Source: JBCFBK01 sp038562555
Lineage (GTDB): Bacteria > Bacteroidota > Bacteroidia > Bacteroidales > Prolixibacteraceae
Direction of reading: 5' to 3'
Assembly (NCBI GenBank): GCA_038562555.1
Contig: JBCFBK010000086.1
Location: 1-10,606 of the forward strand
DNA: 10,606 nucleotides
Under the pieces are notes generated by a model. The model did no database searches. It was not told where the DNA came from and saw only the letters and a program-made list of their open reading frames with translations. A program made the translations under genes and the position numbers. Position 1 is the stretch's first letter; each line of letters opens with the position of its first letter. Of the stretch, positions 7,992-10,606 are shown one piece after another.

Positions 7992-8585
7992 TTAAAAGAA
8001 CAGATGGATGAGCAACAGGACCGGTAAATAATCTTTTCCCAGGTCTTCCCGGAGATATTTATGCGCTTTTGCCAGATGGTTTTCCACGGTATTGACCGAA
8101 ATATTCAGTGCCCGGGCAATTTCCTTATACGATAAGTTTCGGGTATGGCGCATCTCAAAAACTTCGCGTTGCCGGGGTGGCATTTTTTCAATCAGGAGGT
8201 TTATTTTTTCATCAATCTCTTCGCGGTTCAGCCCTTCCGTAAAGTCGGGTTCGTCCTCTTGCGTCTGGATCGATTTGATATAATCGACATAAGCCGTGCT
8301 TTTCGCTTTTTCCCGGAGGAAACTGATTGTTGCATTATAGGCAATCGTAAACAGATAGCTATCGAACGAAGCGGCATTCCTGAGCTTATCCCTGTTCTCC
8401 CAAACTCTGACAAATACTTCGTGAACGAGATCCTCCGTATCTGTTTCCGTTTTAATGAGTGTAAAGATGAAGTTTTGCAATCCGGAATTGAAAACAGCAT
8501 AGATGCTGTCGAAAGCCTTCATATCGCCATTGATAAACCGCTTTACCAAAGCTTCGTCAATTTTATCCTTTCTGTTCAAAGTCAT
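7992..8585 (-). CDS. ECF RNA polymerase sigma factor (FecI-like, Bacteroidota sigma-70 expansion type)
   Basis: A 197-residue sigma factor. Region 2 is visible at about 20 to 88, including DTEDLVHEVFVRVWENRDKL and the following FDSYLFTIAYNATISFLRE. Region 4 at about 130 to 180 reads MPPRQREVFEMRHTRNLSYKEIARALNISVNTVENHLAKA, a clear helix-turn-helix for the -35 element. The tail LPVLLLIHLFF is hydrophobic, as is common in Bacteroidota FecI-like proteins. It should direct polymerase to the nearby transport genes once released by the FecR protein encoded next. The frame is open to a TTG at 8609, but the ATG at 8585 is preferred: the -7 box of a consensus promoter lies at 8614 to 8621, which would place the transcription start at about 8607, past the TTG. 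The resulting leader is only about 22 bases long. Confidence 0.95.
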   Translation of the reverse strand: MTLNRKDKIDEALVKRFINGDMKAFDSIYAVFNSGLQNFIFTLIKTETDTEDLVHEVFVRVWENRDKLRNAASFDSYLFTIAYNATISFLREKAKSTAYVDYIKSIQTQEDEPDFTEGLNREEIDEKINLLIEKMPPRQREVFEMRHTRNLSYKEIARALNISVNTVENHLAKAHKYLREDLGKDYLPVLLLIHLFF

Positions 8586-8613
8586 AATGAGTGGTGCGGC
8601 GTACAGCAAGGAT

Positions 8614-8644
8614 CAAATTTACAAAAGATTTGCAGCTTTACAAC
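8614..8644 (-). promoter_or_regulatory. Bacteroidota housekeeping promoter for the ECF sigma gene
   Basis: On the minus strand the -7 box TAAATTTG (8614 to 8621) matches the consensus TAnnTTTG at every fixed base. GTTG (8641 to 8644) lies exactly 19 bases upstream and matches the -33 TTG core. Spacing is the preferred one for the primary sigma factor of Bacteroidota. It sits between the terminator of the upstream unit and the sigma start at 8585. Confidence 0.82.
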
Positions 8645-8663
8645 TTAAAGAAATTAACGACGT

Positions 8664-8696
8664 TTCCCGGTACGCCTTGTGTGGGCGTACCGGGAA
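8664..8696 (-). terminator. Strong hairpin closing the upstream lipoprotein unit
   Basis: A perfect 13-base-pair stem (8664 to 8676 with 8684 to 8696, arm TTCCCGGTACGCC) with a 7-base loop lies 13 bases after the lipoprotein stop. The sequence after it on the minus strand (ACGTCG, then TTAATTTCTTT) has only a weak T-rich tract. The position between two units supports a terminator or 3-prime-end stabiliser. Confidence 0.72.
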
Positions 8697-8709
8697 TTCA
8701 TCTCTGTTT

Positions 8710-9540
8710 CTACTCCAATTCCATCACATGATCCTTGATCACGATATAATCAACATACAGGGTATCGGAGTCCAGAGCGGGCAGCTTGTCTGCATCCGTT
8801 ACGTTGGCGTTGAGCCTGATCCTCAGGTTCCGGAGGTCGTAATTAACATCCGAAAGCTCTGCACTGGCCGTTGCGGCATCATTAAAATATAATTTGAATG
8901 TGCGGGTGTTGTCGGCCCCGGTTTCCCAGGTAATCCTGATGCCCAGGAAATCGCCCGATTCGGAGATGGCAGGCCAGTCAGTTGCCGGAGCATAAACACA
9001 GGAATTATCGGGACAAAACCCCGTTGGGTCGGAGAATACCCCCATACTTCCATAGGTAAAAACAATCGCCTGGTGAGGGGGATTATAGTAAAACTCTAAA
9101 CCCACATTCGAGTCAGCCCAATAATCGCCGGTGTTGTATCCGTGTTTCCACCGGGTGGATTTGTAACCCACAATAAATTCGCCGTTCCTGGTAACCGGAA
9201 AATCGGCGATTGTTTGTGCTTCATTCTTTGTTCCATCGCTCCCGGGCTGTTTGGTCGAGCTAAGCACCATGCATGAATCCTCAATGACCGGTATAGTCGT
9301 TGAATTCCAGGGAGGGATCCACCAGACTACCGAACCGATCTGCCATTGGTCGGCTGCGATCTGGCTTATTTCTTCACTTTCGTCAAAGTCCTGATAAAAG
9401 ACCGATGTGCTGTTTTTTGCGGCCTGCTTGAGCCTTGCGTAACCGTCTTCCGGGACATCGGGTTGATTCTCTTTTTCGCAACCGTAAAACAGGAACAGCA
9501 GCGTCAGCAGTGAAATTGCCGGTCGATATATTCGTTTCAT
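8710..9540 (-). CDS. Lipoprotein of unknown family, candidate surface glycan-binding protein
   Basis: A 276-residue protein I do not assign to a named family. Residues 1 to 20 are a lipoprotein signal peptide (MKRIYRP, then SLLTLLFLFYG) with the lipidated cysteine at 21, followed by EKENQPD; charged residues there are compatible with export to the cell surface. After a short linker the rest (about 45 to 276) looks like one beta-rich domain, with FYQDFDES at the start, an aromatic stretch VVWWIPPWN, and LRIRLNANVTD plus DTLYVDYIVIKD at the end. That pattern recalls jelly-roll or concanavalin-type lectin folds, so a carbohydrate-binding role is plausible, but no catalytic motif is evident. Two cysteines (FCPDNSCVY) may form a disulfide. 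It follows a susD gene, the usual slot for a surface glycan-binding protein. The frame is open to a TTG at 9588 and an ATG at 9570, but only ATG 9540 gives a normal signal peptide. Confidence 0.8.
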   Translation of the reverse strand: MKRIYRPAISLLTLLFLFYGCEKENQPDVPEDGYARLKQAAKNSTSVFYQDFDESEEISQIAADQWQIGSVVWWIPPWNSTTIPVIEDSCMVLSSTKQPGSDGTKNEAQTIADFPVTRNGEFIVGYKSTRWKHGYNTGDYWADSNVGLEFYYNPPHQAIVFTYGSMGVFSDPTGFCPDNSCVYAPATDWPAISESGDFLGIRITWETGADNTRTFKLYFNDAATASAELSDVNYDLRNLRIRLNANVTDADKLPALDSDTLYVDYIVIKDHVMELE

Positions 9541-9686
9541 TTGTATTTGATTTAAGGATGAAATGAGCATGATCCGTAGAAACACCAATTGAAATGATTA
9601 TTTGGCGATCATGCGAATTGAACAACGTGAAATCCACATGGTGAATTCCATGCGGTAATTAAAAACTAAAAAATAAACGCATGAAA

Positions 9687-9735
9687 TTAACCCTGCTCTT
9701 CGTGAAGAACATCGCTTTCGGAAGAACAGGGTTAA
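9687..9735 (-). terminator. Imperfect hairpin after the right-hand susD gene
   Basis: TTAACCCTG (9687 to 9695) pairs perfectly with CAGGGTTAA (9727 to 9735); after one mismatch a further five pairs (9697 to 9701 with 9721 to 9725) extend the stem over a 19-base loop. It begins eight bases after the susD stop. On the minus strand TTTCATGCG and then TTTATTTTTTAG follow, so the T-tract is delayed. It may act as a partial terminator that lowers expression of the lipoprotein gene. Confidence 0.6.
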
Positions 9736-9743
9736 CAGGAAAA

Positions 9744-10606
9744 TTAATAATTAGCGTTTTGTTTCAAGGTAACGACGCCGTTGTATTCAGAATTATCAAT
9801 TTCTGATTGCGGGATGGGATAGATCTCGTTTTTATTGATCGTGAACGAAGCGCCTTCGAGGATCTGGTAATCGAACGATTCCAGTTCCCGGTCGATGTAC
9901 GTGTTTAAGGCATTTGACATGTAGCCCGGCTGCAGTTTATCCCATCGCTGGAGATCAAAGAAGCGGTGTCCTTCCAGGGCCAGTTCGAGCCTGCGTTCAA
10001 AGCGGACAAGCTCCCGGGCTCCTTCTTTGGCGCGGGCTGCAAAATAGCCTGCGGGATACAGCTTGATGAAATAGTTGGCTGCCGGGGTATCGGTAAAGCC
10101 GCCGGTGGGATTCGCCGGGTCTTTATAGGTCCGGACAAAGCCGCCGGGGTTGGCCGCCCTGGCCCTGACGCGGTTCACATATTCCTGCGCCTTATCCAGG
10201 CTTCCCGCTTCAACTTCCGCCTCTGCCGCCATTAAGAGCACGTCTGCAAACCGGATCATGTTGTAATTGTTTGAGGTGGCACCATGAGGACGCCACGAAC
10301 TGTAGGTTTCGGTCATGGTTTCTTCGTCGACTTTCCAGTAGAGGTTTTTCATGGCGATGAACGGGCCCGCATCGGGTTTACTTCTGACCCAGGAGCCGGG
10401 ATTGATGCCGAAATCGAGCAGCGGAATGCCTCTGCGGCCCACGGTCCAGTCGAGCCGGGGATCCAGGGTACCCGTATAGGGCGTAAATGGTTGCTCGGGG
10501 GCAACGTTCTGGTCGCTGGTGATGTCGGAGTCGCTGTAAGTGTCAATAAGTGGCAATCCGGTTACCGGATCTGTTTTGTAGGCATTTACCAGGTCGAACG
10601 AAGGTT
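9744..10606 (-). CDS. SusD/RagB-family lipoprotein, C-terminal part (cut by right edge)
   Basis: The frame is open from the right edge to a TAA at 9744, giving 286 visible residues; the signal peptide and N-terminal helices lie outside. The first residues (PSFDLVNAYKTD, then GLPLID) and TGTLDPRLDWTVGRRG are standard SusD strings. Later marks are NMIRFADVLLMAAEAEVEAG, the YVNRVRARAANPGG helix, RFERRLELALEGHRFFDLQRWD, and the C-terminal NEIYPIPQSEID followed by LKQNANY. It is clearly different in sequence from the other SusD in the window, so this is not a recent local duplication but part of a second uptake system whose susC should lie just beyond the right edge. The internal TTG at 10554 to 10556 is not a start; coding continues through it. 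Confidence 0.95.
   Translation of the reverse strand, partial: PSFDLVNAYKTDPVTGLPLIDTYSDSDITSDQNVAPEQPFTPYTGTLDPRLDWTVGRRGIPLLDFGINPGSWVRSKPDAGPFIAMKNLYWKVDEETMTETYSSWRPHGATSNNYNMIRFADVLLMAAEAEVEAGSLDKAQEYVNRVRARAANPGGFVRTYKDPANPTGGFTDTPAANYFIKLYPAGYFAARAKEGARELVRFERRLELALEGHRFFDLQRWDKLQPGYMSNALNTYIDRELESFDYQILEGASFTINKNEIYPIPQSEIDNSEYNGVVTLKQNANY

Noticed and set aside
8145..8648. A 167-residue plus-strand open frame opposite the ECF sigma gene
   Set aside because: It lies wholly antisense to a strongly supported sigma factor and its promoter, and its product shows no recognisable domain.
1..10606. Mobile elements, CRISPR arrays, tRNA or rRNA genes, phage defence genes
   Set aside because: No transposase or integrase, no regularly spaced direct repeats and no structured RNA gene was seen; the open frames are fully explained by uptake and regulatory genes.

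Overview
The window looks like an accessory carbohydrate-uptake region of a Bacteroidota genome, most probably Bacteroidales-like. The reasons are two SusD-type lipoproteins, a SusC-type TonB-dependent transporter with an STN domain, a FecI/FecR-type sigma and anti-sigma pair, a DUF3823-type lipoprotein, and one promoter that matches the Bacteroidota consensus (TTG-N19-TAnnTTTG) instead of the E. coli one. The genus cannot be read from the sequence.

All genes I can support lie on the minus strand, so transcription runs from high to low coordinates. In that order: (1) the C-terminal part of a SusD-like protein cut by the right edge (9744 to 10606); (2) a 276-residue lipoprotein of unknown family (8710 to 9540) in the position usual for a surface glycan-binding protein; a strong hairpin then closes this unit. 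(3) A consensus housekeeping promoter (8614 to 8644) and an ECF sigma factor (7992 to 8585); (4) an intrinsic terminator; (5) a FecR-type anti-sigma factor (6768 to 7835); (6) an STN-containing SusC-like transporter (3165 to 6641), (7) its SusD partner (1340 to 3151) and (8) a DUF3823 lipoprotein (608 to 1321), with gaps of only 13 and 18 bases; (9) a textbook terminator (556 to 587); (10) the N-terminal part of a secreted glycoside hydrolase family 2-like protein cut by the left edge (2 to 520).

The likely working model, inferred from well-studied relatives, is a trans-envelope signalling polysaccharide utilisation locus. Glycan captured by SusD and SusC at the outer membrane changes the STN domain of SusC in the periplasm. 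This is sensed by the membrane-spanning FecR protein, which releases the ECF sigma factor to transcribe the susC-susD-DUF3823 unit and perhaps the hydrolase. The genes on the right belong to a second, separate SusC/SusD system whose transporter would lie beyond the right edge.

I see no RNA genes, CRISPR arrays, insertion sequences or phage genes, and no gene-free stretch longer than 300 bases. The gene set is of a known type. The points worth a second look are in the regulatory layout (terminators inside the regulatory cascade, and a 9-base motif shared by the fecR and susC leaders) and the unassigned lipoprotein.
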